Assembly (NCBI GenBank): GCA_963763135.1
Contig: CAVXNJ010000009.1
Coordinates: 620,001 to 684,000 of the forward strand
Length of the DNA: 64,000 bases
Reading direction: 5' to 3'
DNA from: JANMZO01 sp963763135
GTDB taxonomy: Bacteria > Actinomycetota > Acidimicrobiia > Acidimicrobiales > JANYDT01
Shown: positions 17,649-26,121 of the stretch, one piece after another
Numbering within the stretch: position 1 is the stretch's first letter
How the letters are laid out: every line of letters begins with the position of its first letter
The notes under the pieces: model-generated
Told to the model about the DNA's origin: nothing
The model's database searches: none
Seen by the model: the letters and a program-made list of their open reading frames with translations, nothing else
Translations under genes and position numbers: made by a program

Positions 17649-17750
17649 CTAGTGGACGGTTGCCACGTAGTCACTGACCCCACCGGAATTGATCCAAATG
17701 GACCACGGACCGAGGTCGAATTCCCAGTCGTAGCTGCGGACGTTGTTCAT
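17649..17750 (-). CDS. possible 33-residue small protein
   Basis: An open frame MNNVRSYDWEFDLG... of 33 residues begins five bases after the YeiH-type gene stop, with AGGGGCG in the right place for a ribosome binding site. It is rich in Trp and Tyr (three Trp) and has acidic residues in the first half. It fills most of the 143-base gap before the TAP hydrolase gene. No family recognised; it could be a chance frame. Confidence 0.3.
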   Translation of the reverse strand: MNNVRSYDWEFDLGPWSIWINSGGVSDYVATVH

Positions 17751-17755
17751 CGCCC

Positions 17756-18826
17756 CTAAGCGCCGACGCGGAACACCTTCGTGGAAAGCAGTGCCATCGA
17801 AGCGACCACGACCCAGCTGACCAACCCGAGCAGGAGCGGCTTGCCTCCGACCTTGCGCAACTTGGCCACCGAAACGTTGGCCCCGAGTGCGAAGAGCGCG
17901 GTGGCGAGGAAATATTGCTCTGTGAGCTTAATAGTCTTGAGTGTGTGGCTCGACAGCCAGCCCGTTGAACTGAGGGCGATGGCGACCAGGAAACCGGCGA
18001 GGAACAGCGGAAGGATCGGCGGCCGCGGTGTTGCAGCGGGGTCCGCGGCCGACCGTACCGGATTGCTCGCCAAGTCCTTTCGGGCCTGACGGGTGCGGAG
18101 CGCGCTCAGTGACATCACCAACGGTGCCAGGAGTACGACACGCGTGAGTTTCACCACCGTCGCGCTTGCGGTGGAATCCGACGAGTAACTCGACGCGGTG
18201 GCCACGACCTGGGCGACATCGTGCACGGCAGCGCCGGCGAACGCACCGAAGGGACCTGCCTTCATGTGGAGCACGTGACCTATCGCGGGGAGAACCGCGA
18301 TCGAGAGGCTCCCGCACAGTGTCACCAGGGCCACCGCATAGGTGACTTCCTCGTCCTCGGCATTTGTGAGGGGTTGCACCGCGGCGATAGCGGACGCCCC
18401 ACAGATCGAGTAGCCGGTTGCGACCAGGAGGCCGAGATCTTGTGAGAGCCCCAGCCACTTTGCGAACCACCTGGTGAAGAAGAACGTGATGGACACGACC
18501 AGGGCCACAGCGAACACTCCGCGGAGTCCGATCTTCTGCAGTTGTCCGAGTGACAGGCGGAATCCGAGAAGTACGACTCCTATCCGAAGAAGCTTCTTCA
18601 CCGCGAACTTGATGCCCGGTTGGTGTCCGGGTCCGACGATCCGAAGGTTGCCCGCCACGAATCCGAACAGGACGGCAAGCACGAGCGGAGCCGGATCCTT
18701 GACGACGCGGTGGACCTGGAATGCGACGACAACCCCGGCGACCGCCAGGGCGAGACCGGGGGCAATCCTTTTTGCTTCCGACGCAAGGTCGGTCACCGAG
18801 GGCAGGGGGTATCTCGACACGGGCAT
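17756..18826 (-). CDS. YeiH family (UPF0324) putative sulfate exporter
   Basis: A 356-residue protein with about ten membrane segments, of the YeiH/UPF0324 family that is annotated as putative sulfate exporters; the real substrate is unproven. Recognisable blocks are PLVLAVLFGFVAGNL near residue 47, KKLLRIGVVLLGFRLSLGQL near 77, ATGYSICGASAIAAVQPL near 135 (the highly conserved GxSICGxSAIxA motif), AVHDVAQVVATA near 205, and ALGANVSVAKL near the C-terminus. It is divergent from the M20 peptidase gene; a palindrome at 18903-18916 lies between them. Confidence 0.9.
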   Translation of the reverse strand: MPVSRYPLPSVTDLASEAKRIAPGLALAVAGVVVAFQVHRVVKDPAPLVLAVLFGFVAGNLRIVGPGHQPGIKFAVKKLLRIGVVLLGFRLSLGQLQKIGLRGVFAVALVVSITFFFTRWFAKWLGLSQDLGLLVATGYSICGASAIAAVQPLTNAEDEEVTYAVALVTLCGSLSIAVLPAIGHVLHMKAGPFGAFAGAAVHDVAQVVATASSYSSDSTASATVVKLTRVVLLAPLVMSLSALRTRQARKDLASNPVRSAADPAATPRPPILPLFLAGFLVAIALSSTGWLSSHTLKTIKLTEQYFLATALFALGANVSVAKLRKVGGKPLLLGLVSWVVVASMALLSTKVFRVGA

Positions 18827-18902
18827 GAAAGAGTCAGTGCGACTTCACACGTTACGCAGGCCGAACTCGACCCGCCCTGACCGTCGGCTGAACATCCGCT
18901 TT

Positions 18903-18916
18903 AATGTACGGACATT
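18903..18916. promoter_or_regulatory. operator-like palindrome between divergent genes
   Basis: AATGT and ACATT are inverted arms separated by four bases. The element lies about 77 bases before the YeiH-type start and about 150 bases before the peptidase start, a place where a TetR- or MarR-type repressor could act on either gene. No regulator gene is adjacent. The remainder of the 238-base gap shows no gene. Confidence 0.3.
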
Positions 18917-19064
18917 CGGTCAATTTGGCAAGCGGCTCAAGACGACGCGGTGCGGTCGGGTCGTAGGTTCGTCTCCAAGACGCGTTCGCGACCGGGTGTT
19001 AAACCGGGGATACGTACGTCTGACCACGAGTGGCGGGAGCTCCAAGTCATGGCAATATCGGTCC

Positions 19065-20507
19065 ATGGTTCACTCGACTGCAGGTGCTGTCATCGAAAAC
19101 TCCGTGGCCGAAGCGTGGGCGACGAGCGTCGTTCCGCTTTTGCATGACTACATCGCAATACCTGCGCTTTCGCCGATGTTCGATCCGGCGTGGGCCACGG
19201 CCGGCCACATCGGGGCGGCGATCGCACTTTTGCGAGACTGGGCGTCTTCGCGAGAGTTGGCCGGTCTGACCGTGGAACTCCACGAGTTGGCGGGCCGTAC
19301 GCCGGTCATCGTCTGTGAAGTGCCGGCATTTGGTGTCGATCCTGCGGCAACGTTGGCCGAGACGGTGCTGCTTTACGGGCACCTCGACAAACAACCGGAG
19401 ATGACGGGTTGGCGCCATGATCTCGGTCCGTGGCTGCCCGTCCGTGAGGGCGATCGTCTCTACGGGAGAGGCGGTGCCGATGATGGCTACGCGTTGTTCA
19501 GTGCGCTTACGGCGTTGGAGGCGGTCCAGGTCTCGGGCGGAGCCCATCACCGGTGCGTGGTCATCATCGAAGCAAGCGAAGAGAGCGGGAGCCCCGACCT
19601 CCCGGCCCACATTGAGGCCCTCGCTGCGCGGATCGGAACGCCGTCACTCGTTGTCTGCCTCGACTCTGGAGCGCTCGACTACGACCGTCTGTGGGTCACC
19701 ACGTCGTTGCGTGGGATCGCGGGTGGAGTGCTTCGTGTCGACGTATTGAGCGAGGGCGTGCACTCCGGGTCGGCGAGTGGCGTGGTCCCGTCGTCGTTTC
19801 GGGTTGTCAGGCAGCTGCTTGACCGTGTCGAGGACGCTCGGACGGGGGCTGTGCTCGTGGACGCCTGCCACGTTCCGGTCCCGGAATACCGGGTAGCCGA
19901 GGCCCGGCAGACAGCCGGAGAAGTGGCCCTGTCGTCATCGGAATTCCCCTTACTGCCCGGCGTTCGGCCGATGTCCGACGATGCGGTCGAGCAAATTCTC
20001 AACCGCACATGGCGCCCGACCCTCTCGGTGACGGGCGCCGACGGCTTGCCGGAGGTGGCCCGGGCCGGCAACGTGCTACGACCTTTCACCTCGCTCCGGC
20101 TTTCGTTCCGGCTCCCCCCGACGGTTGAGTCCGAACCGGCCTTGGCCGCAATACGAAGTGCGCTTACCAACGACCCTCCATCGGGCGCTCACGTTGAGTT
20201 GCTCGCCGGCGAAGCCGCCGACGGGTGGAACGCTCCAGCGTTTGCCCCGTGGCTCGACGCCGCGATGCGCAGGGCTTCCGAGTCAACCTTCGGGACCGGC
20301 TACCGGGCGTTTGGTGAGGGTGGAACGATTCCCTTCATGCGGATGCTGCAACAACGTTTCCCCGACGCGCAGTTCTTCGTGACCGGAGTCCTCGGCCCCC
20401 ACTCGAATGCGCACGGACCCAACGAGTTCCTTCACCTCCCGTCGGCCGAGCGGATTACTCGCGCTGTCGCCCACGTGCTGAACGAACACGCACAACGCGA
20501 CCGCTGA
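19065..20507 (+). CDS. M20 family metallopeptidase
   Basis: A 480-residue dinuclear-zinc dipeptidase/carboxypeptidase of family M20. Metal and catalytic residues are visible in order: GHLDKQPE near residue 105 (His and Asp), GRGGADDGYA near 132 (bridging Asp), EASEESGSPDL near 168 (catalytic and metal-binding Glu), CLDSGALD near 200, and the last ligand His in GPHSNAHGPNE near 456. The lid/dimerisation domain lies between. The open frame continues upstream to 18474, but that sequence is noncoding in composition. The start ATG 19065 follows CAATAT by six bases, a near-TANNNT box. It is convergent with the MFS gene, 15 bases apart. Confidence 0.9.
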   Translation: MVHSTAGAVIENSVAEAWATSVVPLLHDYIAIPALSPMFDPAWATAGHIGAAIALLRDWASSRELAGLTVELHELAGRTPVIVCEVPAFGVDPAATLAETVLLYGHLDKQPEMTGWRHDLGPWLPVREGDRLYGRGGADDGYALFSALTALEAVQVSGGAHHRCVVIIEASEESGSPDLPAHIEALAARIGTPSLVVCLDSGALDYDRLWVTTSLRGIAGGVLRVDVLSEGVHSGSASGVVPSSFRVVRQLLDRVEDARTGAVLVDACHVPVPEYRVAEARQTAGEVALSSSEFPLLPGVRPMSDDAVEQILNRTWRPTLSVTGADGLPEVARAGNVLRPFTSLRLSFRLPPTVESEPALAAIRSALTNDPPSGAHVELLAGEAADGWNAPAFAPWLDAAMRRASESTFGTGYRAFGEGGTIPFMRMLQQRFPDAQFFVTGVLGPHSNAHGPNEFLHLPSAERITRAVAHVLNEHAQRDR

Positions 20508-20522
20508 ACGCGGCCCCGACAG

Positions 20523-21731
20523 TCATCGGATCGTCGTTCGAACTCGACGCCGCATTCCCGCAGCCATGATCGCCCCCAGTAACCAGCACACCGCGGCGAC
20601 AAGGAACACGGCGTGGAAGTCTCCGTTTCGGTCGGCCATCCAGCCCCCTAGACGCGGTCCGATCATCTGCGTCGCGCTGAAACACAACGTGACAACCCCA
20701 AACGCGGCCGAGAAATCCTGAGGCCGTGTGTTGTCACCTATGTGTGCGGCGATGCTCACCACCGCACCCGACATGGAGAATCCGAACAGGACCCCACCGA
20801 GTGAAACCCATGGCTCGTTGCCGTTGATCACAGCAAAGCAGGGGAGGGACGCAGCAGCGAAGCAGGCGATCATCGTGGGCCGTCGCCCGATCCGGTCTGA
20901 CAGTTTGCCAATCGTAAGCGCGCCTATCGAGTTTCCTACACCGAAGAAGGCGAATACCTGCGAGGCGTGCCGCGAAGAAAACCCCGCGTCCTGGACGAGC
21001 GCCGCGACCACAAACACCGCAAACAGCACGTAACCGAGGCCGAAGAAGATGTACGCCGCAGTTGCCGCCCACCAGCTTGGAACCTGGCGAAGTACGGAGA
21101 GCTTGGGCGGTGCGCCAGGGGCGACCGGAACGGGATTGATGAAGCGAAGCGCAAAGGCCGTGGCGACGATCCCGATCGCCGCCTGCACTCCCCACACCTG
21201 GCGCCACGCCTCCTCGTCATTCACGACTTCTCTGACGATGTTTGTGAGAAACACGGCCATGACTATGCCGATCCCGATACCTGCGCTGCACAGACCCATG
21301 GCAAATCCACGCTTTTCGGGCGGGAACTGTGAGGCCGCGATCCCTGGAGCGGGTACCCAACTAGCGGCGCCCCCGAGACCGCAGCACATCATTCCGAGCA
21401 GAAGAAACGGCGTGCTTGGGGCAACGGTCAGGACGGTGATTCCAATCGTCGCGAGTGCGATTCCCGATTGCATGATGCGATGGGCCGGAAGGCGAACCGA
21501 CGCCAGGCTGGTGAGTGCTGTCCCAACCGCATACGCCCCGAGGTTCATGGTTCCGAGCCAGCCGGCAAGCCCGTAGGACACGTCGAGATCGTTCTTCACG
21601 GCTGGGAGTAGGAGTCCGAACGAGAATCGACCGAAGCTCTGTCCGACAACGCACCCGAGGATCACCGCGCTCGCGGCAAGCCAGGTTGGCGAGGGACCTC
21701 GGCGGCTCGGTGAACTCGCCGCGGTCGTCAT
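20523..21731 (-). CDS. MFS transporter (YbfB/YjiJ-like)
   Basis: A 402-residue major facilitator with about 12 membrane segments. It has FGRFSFGLLLPAVKNDL near residue 33, the YbfB/YjiJ-like opening, and the loop motif GKLSDRIGRRPT near 258 that marks MFS proteins. The N-terminal half contains GLGGAASWVPAPG and GFAMGLCSAGIGIG, both typical. Substrate unknown. It is divergent from the thioesterase gene at 21891 with 159 bases between them and convergent with the M20 peptidase. Confidence 0.9.
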   Translation of the reverse strand: MTTAASSPSRRGPSPTWLAASAVILGCVVGQSFGRFSFGLLLPAVKNDLDVSYGLAGWLGTMNLGAYAVGTALTSLASVRLPAHRIMQSGIALATIGITVLTVAPSTPFLLLGMMCCGLGGAASWVPAPGIAASQFPPEKRGFAMGLCSAGIGIGIVMAVFLTNIVREVVNDEEAWRQVWGVQAAIGIVATAFALRFINPVPVAPGAPPKLSVLRQVPSWWAATAAYIFFGLGYVLFAVFVVAALVQDAGFSSRHASQVFAFFGVGNSIGALTIGKLSDRIGRRPTMIACFAAASLPCFAVINGNEPWVSLGGVLFGFSMSGAVVSIAAHIGDNTRPQDFSAAFGVVTLCFSATQMIGPRLGGWMADRNGDFHAVFLVAAVCWLLGAIMAAGMRRRVRTTIR

Positions 21732-21890
21732 TCGACCGATAATGGTCGCTCGCGTAGTCCGCGTCCACTCGCTTTTGATTCCGTCGGGTCGGTGGCGAAG
21801 CTGGCCAACCCCGATTGGCCGCTCGGTTGGAAGTGGCTCGGCAAGTTCTGCGGTTGTGTCGGCCTGTCCGCCTCGACTACAACGTGACCG

Positions 21891-22757
21891 GTGGAATCAC
21901 GCTCGTTGTTCGTTGTCTCGGCCGCCGTTGACCCATCGCACGTTCCGACCGACCTGGAGGCATCGCTGTCTCCGGAATCGATCGGCCTGGGCGTCGAGGT
22001 GGAAGCGACTGATCTGGCCCGCGGTCCCTGGGACCCTGGGGCGCTGCACGGAGGACCCGTCAGCGCGCTCCTCGCGCTGGGTATCGAATCGCTCGACCCC
22101 GACGAGGCGTTTCTGGTGGCTCGACTCACCGTCGAACTTGAACGGCCCGTGCCACCCGGGCGACCGCTCACTCTCCAAGCGAAGGTGGTCCGGCCCGGCC
22201 GTAAGGTACAACTTGGTGAGGCCACTCTCAGCCTGGAAGGAAAGGTGATCGCAAGGTCGCGGGCGCTGTTCATCCGACGCGGTGAAGTGGATCTTCCCGA
22301 CACCGACGTTGCGATCCCCGAGGCGGCACCCCGATCCGAGGGAGTTGGGCAGAGCCCTTCGTCGATGTCAGCCGCTTACACGGCCTTTCACAACGCGGCG
22401 AACGAGCACCGTTTCGTGGAGGGCAACTGGATCGACCGCGGACCGGTGTTCGTGTGGATCAGGTTGCTGTTTCCGCTGTTCGAAGGGCGTCCGGTTACTC
22501 CTCTGCAACGGGTGGCCGCGGCCGCCGATTTCGGCAACGGCGTGTCGAGCATCATGACGCCCGAGACCCACACGTTCATCAACCCCGATCTGACGATCCA
22601 CCTACATCGGTCGCTGGTCGGCGAATGGGTCGGGATGCGAACGAAGACCCACGCGTCGACCTTTGGTTTGGGTTTCGCTGAAAGCGAACTGTTTGACCGA
22701 TCGAGCCGAATCGGCCGCAGCGTTCAGAGCCTTTTGATCGAGGCTCGCTCAACCTGA
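21891..22757 (+). CDS. acyl-CoA thioesterase family protein (double hotdog)
   Basis: A 288-residue protein of the TesB-like/4HBT_3 type, two fused hotdog folds, predicted to hydrolyse acyl-CoA. The first half has GPWDPGALHGGPVSALLALGIE near residues 45-66, the HGGxxxALLA helix found in the family, and a VARLTVELERPVPPGRPL strand. The second half has RVAAAADFGNGVSS near 208 and FINPDLTIHLHR near 232, again family features. Start is taken as GTG 21891; there is no better downstream start before residue 160. It is followed by a 332-base gap holding a strong hairpin. Confidence 0.85.
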   Translation: MESRSLFVVSAAVDPSHVPTDLEASLSPESIGLGVEVEATDLARGPWDPGALHGGPVSALLALGIESLDPDEAFLVARLTVELERPVPPGRPLTLQAKVVRPGRKVQLGEATLSLEGKVIARSRALFIRRGEVDLPDTDVAIPEAAPRSEGVGQSPSSMSAAYTAFHNAANEHRFVEGNWIDRGPVFVWIRLLFPLFEGRPVTPLQRVAAAADFGNGVSSIMTPETHTFINPDLTIHLHRSLVGEWVGMRTKTHASTFGLGFAESELFDRSSRIGRSVQSLLIEARST

Positions 22758-22870
22758 CAAATCAGGTGATGGTCGACCTCGAATCGCCGCTCTGCTCAAG
22801 ACATGATCTGACCCGCTCTGCTCAGGAGCAGTTGCTCGACTGAGGCTTCTCAACCTGGAGGCTTCCCAAC

Positions 22871-22902
22871 CCGGTCCGGCGCCATGCGGTGCGCCGGACC
22901 GG
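22871..22902 (+). terminator. strong GC-rich hairpin, possible terminator after the thioesterase gene
   Basis: A perfect 12-bp stem (CCGGTCCGGCGC, 22871-22882, with its complement at 22891-22902) and an eight-base loop lies 113 bases after the thioesterase stop. It has no T-tract, so it may terminate without one, as some actinobacterial hairpins do, or be a leader structure of the response regulator gene. The gap 22758-23089 also has an 11-base direct repeat (CGCTCTGCTCA twice) and no gene. Confidence 0.5.
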
Positions 22903-23089
22903 CTTCTGGGGATGGACCCAGCATGAACCATGAACGTCACGTCAGGTGCGCGCCGCTGTCGCGATCGTGTCGCGAACATCGGGACCGTCAGGAGGCGTCC
23001 GTGACCCGGGTGAGACAGGGGCGATTCCGCGACGAATTTCACCGGCATCAGCGATCGCTGGAACCCTCAGGTGGTGGCAGGATGGCGGT

Positions 23090-23773
23090 GTGACTACCCG
23101 GGTGCTCTTCATAGAAGACGACGACGCCATCCGCATGGCGTTGCGCATGAACCTCGAAGACGACGGCTACGACGTTGTCGAAGCCCACGACGGCGAAGTC
23201 GGCCTCGAGTGTTTCGATGCCGGCTCGTTCGATGTCGTGCTCATCGACTTGTTGCTGCCCGGCATTCACGGTCTCGAGGTGTGCCGACGCATCCGCCAGA
23301 AAAGTGTCGTACCGATCATCGTGGTTACCGCGCAATCCGATACTCACGACGTCGTGGCCGGGCTGGAAGCCGGCGCCGACGACTACATCACCAAGCCCAT
23401 TGCCCCGAAGGAGTTGTCGGCGCGCATACGGGCCATCCTGCGCCGCATCGACGCCCACCGCGAAAGCCCGCAGGACTCCGTGCACATGGGGGATCTGGAG
23501 ATCAACGCCCGAGCGGGGGAGGTTCGCAAGGCCGGAACGTTGCTCAGCCTTACGAAGACGGAGTTTCAGATTCTCGTTGAACTCGCGGATCGGGTCGGGC
23601 AGGTCGTGACCAAGGAAACGCTGCTCGAACGGGTCTGGGGTTACGACTACCTCGGCGACAGCCGACTCGTCGACACCCAGATCTACCGGTTGCGGGCCAA
23701 GATCGAAGACAACCCGTCGAGTCCGTTGCATCTCGTAACGGTTCGGGGTCTCGGCTACAAGTTCCTCGCCTAG
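23090..23773 (+). CDS. OmpR/PhoB-family response regulator (MtrA-like)
   Basis: A 227-residue two-component response regulator. The receiver domain has the acidic pocket FIEDDDA at residues 7-13, the phosphoacceptor Asp53 in LIDLLLPG, a switch Thr in VVTAQ and Lys in ITKPIAP. The C-terminal winged helix (about 130-227) ends with RLRAKIEDNPSSP and TVRGLGYKF. It is followed 34 bases later by a histidine kinase and then a GerMN lipoprotein, the order of mtrA-mtrB-lpqB in actinobacteria, which govern cell-wall and division functions. The start is a GTG inside a longer open frame; sequence upstream of it is not family-like. Confidence 0.92.
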   Translation: MTTRVLFIEDDDAIRMALRMNLEDDGYDVVEAHDGEVGLECFDAGSFDVVLIDLLLPGIHGLEVCRRIRQKSVVPIIVVTAQSDTHDVVAGLEAGADDYITKPIAPKELSARIRAILRRIDAHRESPQDSVHMGDLEINARAGEVRKAGTLLSLTKTEFQILVELADRVGQVVTKETLLERVWGYDYLGDSRLVDTQIYRLRAKIEDNPSSPLHLVTVRGLGYKFLA

Positions 23774-23807
23774 CCGACGCCCGTCAATTCAGCAATTCCC
23801 CAAGACC

Positions 23808-25175
23808 ATGACGGACCGCACCCCGAAGTTTCGGCTCCAACGCAGGGCCATGGCGGCCTTTGCGCTCTTGGCGCTCGCCTCCTCGGTAGCGGTCGCAGGA
23901 ATTTCCTATTCCCGGGCGCGTTCGGTGCTGATTGATCAGCGCGAGAACTCCGCACTTCGGCAGGCCTTTCTCAATGCCAAGACGGTACGTGAGGGGCTAC
24001 GCGAGGATTCGACGAGTTACCGGTTGGTGCTCGGATCGCTGGCGACGGGAAAGTCGTCGTATCCGTTGATTCTGTCGGGAGACGAGTTTTACGCGGCTTC
24101 GTCGACAGTCGGGCGCGTCGACATTCCGGAGGCGCTGCAAATTCGTACGGAGAGCGGAACCGTCTCCCGGCAACGTTCCCTGATCAAAGGCCGCCCGTAC
24201 TTCGTTGTTGGAATTCCGATTCCCGAACAGAAGATCGTGTACTTCGAAGCGTTCCCGTTCGCCGAGTTGGACCGAACACTTGGCACGCTCGCTGCAGCAC
24301 TCGGTACGTCGGCCGCGATTGCCTCGGTGATAGCGGCGATGGTCGGAGTCTTCATGACCCGGCGCGTCGTCCGCCCGTTGCGCGATCTGGCCACCGCTGC
24401 GAACCGCATCGCGCATGGCGACCTGGAAGCTCGACTCGACGGTTCGGGCGACAAATCGCTGACGCCGCTCGTCACGTCTTTCAACGACATGGCCACCGCC
24501 CTTCAGGACCGGGTCGACCGAGACACACGCTTCGCTTCGAACGTGAGCCACGAACTCCGCTCACCGCTCACCGCGATTCGTGCCTCTCTCGGGTTGGTGA
24601 CGAGTCGGGTCGACGCCATGCCCGAGCGGGCGCGTTCCGGGGTCGAGCTGCTGGAGAGTCAGGTCGACCGTTTTGAGCGCATGGTGCTTGACCTCCTCGA
24701 TATTTCGAAACTCGATGGTTCGAAAGTAAGCCTGCACAACGAAGCCATCGATCTTGCGGAAATGGTGCCGGTGGTGGCCTCGTCGATTACGCGGGCGTCC
24801 ATTCCTATTGCGGTCATCAACGGTCCGGCGATCGTCTACAGCGACAAGCGATTCTTGGAACGGGTGCTGACGAACATCATCGACAACGCGCAGCGGCACG
24901 GCCGGGGGTTGAAACAGGTCACCATTGAACGCTCCGGGGGCCAGGTTTCGGTGTCGTTCGATGACAACGGCCCCGGTGTGCCCGAGATGGAACGCCGGCG
25001 CATCTTCGAGCGTTTCGCCCGTGGCGCGGCGGCTCGGCACGGAACCGGGTCCGGGCTCGGGCTGGCCCTGGTGGCGGAGTACTCGGCGTTGCTAGGCGGC
25101 AAGGTCAGCGTCTGTGATGCGCCAACCGGAGGCGCTCGATTCATCCTCACGCTGCCCGAGGAGATGACGCAATGA
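23808..25175 (+). CDS. sensor histidine kinase (MtrB-like)
   Basis: A 455-residue membrane kinase. One N-terminal membrane segment (about 14-33), an extracytoplasmic sensor of some 120 residues, and a second segment (about 161-183) precede a HAMP linker (RPLRDLATAANRIAHGDL). The phosphorylated His248 is in SNVSHELRSPLTAIR, followed by the N box NIIDNAQRHG, G1 DDNGPGVP, F box IFERFAR and G2 GTGSGLGLALV, so the kinase core is complete. It would phosphorylate the regulator encoded just before it. Its stop overlaps the lipoprotein start by four bases (ATGA), showing translational coupling. Confidence 0.93.
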   Translation: MTDRTPKFRLQRRAMAAFALLALASSVAVAGISYSRARSVLIDQRENSALRQAFLNAKTVREGLREDSTSYRLVLGSLATGKSSYPLILSGDEFYAASSTVGRVDIPEALQIRTESGTVSRQRSLIKGRPYFVVGIPIPEQKIVYFEAFPFAELDRTLGTLAAALGTSAAIASVIAAMVGVFMTRRVVRPLRDLATAANRIAHGDLEARLDGSGDKSLTPLVTSFNDMATALQDRVDRDTRFASNVSHELRSPLTAIRASLGLVTSRVDAMPERARSGVELLESQVDRFERMVLDLLDISKLDGSKVSLHNEAIDLAEMVPVVASSITRASIPIAVINGPAIVYSDKRFLERVLTNIIDNAQRHGRGLKQVTIERSGGQVSVSFDDNGPGVPEMERRRIFERFARGAAARHGTGSGLGLALVAEYSALLGGKVSVCDAPTGGARFILTLPEEMTQ

Positions 25176-25942
25176 GCTCCGATCGTCCGATCCGCCGCAG
25201 GACCCGGGTCGGCCGCAGAATCCTGATCCGTGGCGGCGGTGGCCGGCTCTCCGGAGCGTTGGCGTTGGCCACCTCCCTAACCGTGACTCTGCTCACCGCA
25301 TGCGGAGTTCCGGAGGATCAGACCGACCGACCCGTGAACAAGTCCGATGTCCCCTTCGCGCTTCTCGATCCCGTGGTCACGACCACCAGCACAACGACCA
25401 CCACGACGCGACTACCGCCGTCGTCGGTGCCGGCTACCACGACGACGACAACGACGGCCCTGCCGTCGTTCTGGCTCGACCTGTATCTGATTCAGAATCA
25501 ACGGCTCGTGGGTGTTCGACGCCCCATCGCCGTGGAGCCGACCGTGGAAGCGGTGTTGGATGCGCTTGAGAATCCGACGTTCGAAGAGACGCTCGGCGGT
25601 AGGCGGTCAGAGCTCACTGATCCCGGTCTGATCGTGTCGGCCACGAGCGGCGGAGGCACCGCAGCCGTCGAGTTGGGCGACCCGTTCTCCTCGCTGCTCG
25701 GGTCGGACCAACAATTGGCGATCGGGCAGATCGTGTACAGCCTCACCGAGGTCGCCGGCATCGGCAGCGTGTCGTTCTCGCTCGGCGGTAGTCCCCTCGA
25801 GGTGCCTGGCATGGATGGCCGCCTTATTCGCGGACCGATCTCGCGTGATGACCTTCTGAGTCTCGTCGCTTCGCCGACATCGACATCGACGACATCGACG
25901 ACATCAACGACGTCCACGACGGCCGAACTTCCTCCACGCTGA
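25172..25942 (+). CDS. GerMN-domain lipoprotein (reduced LpqB-like)
   Basis: A 256-residue lipoprotein coupled by a four-base overlap to the histidine kinase. A basic N-terminus is followed by a hydrophobic segment and the lipobox LLTAC with Cys44. A Thr-rich linker (about 70-100) leads to a GerMN domain (about 105-230) with VEAVLDALENPT and IVYSLTEVAGIGSVSF. Another Ser/Thr repeat forms the C-terminus. In mycobacterial mtrAB-lpqB, LpqB is much longer and has a beta-propeller after GerMN; that part is absent here. LpqB modulates the partner kinase, so a similar role is a reasonable inference. Confidence 0.85.
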   Translation: MSSDRPIRRRTRVGRRILIRGGGGRLSGALALATSLTVTLLTACGVPEDQTDRPVNKSDVPFALLDPVVTTTSTTTTTTRLPPSSVPATTTTTTTALPSFWLDLYLIQNQRLVGVRRPIAVEPTVEAVLDALENPTFEETLGGRRSELTDPGLIVSATSGGGTAAVELGDPFSSLLGSDQQLAIGQIVYSLTEVAGIGSVSFSLGGSPLEVPGMDGRLIRGPISRDDLLSLVASPTSTSTTSTTSTTSTTAELPPR

Positions 25943-26121
25943 GCCGGTGGCAATTTGTCGGCTGTGGTGGGCGGCGTCAGGTCGCTCGCTGAATCTTCGT
26001 TGACTGCATCGTCGAAGGGCCGGGGCCACTACCCACGTTCGGAAGGTCCGTAACTGGTTCTCTTGGCTTATTTTGCGCCACTTTCAGTCACTAGCGCCCG
26101 CCGAACGCCGATAGAGGGGGC

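Noticed and set aside
18474..19064. N-terminal extension of the M20 peptidase
   Set aside because: It overlaps the YeiH-type gene antisense and has unnatural composition; the family starts at 19065.
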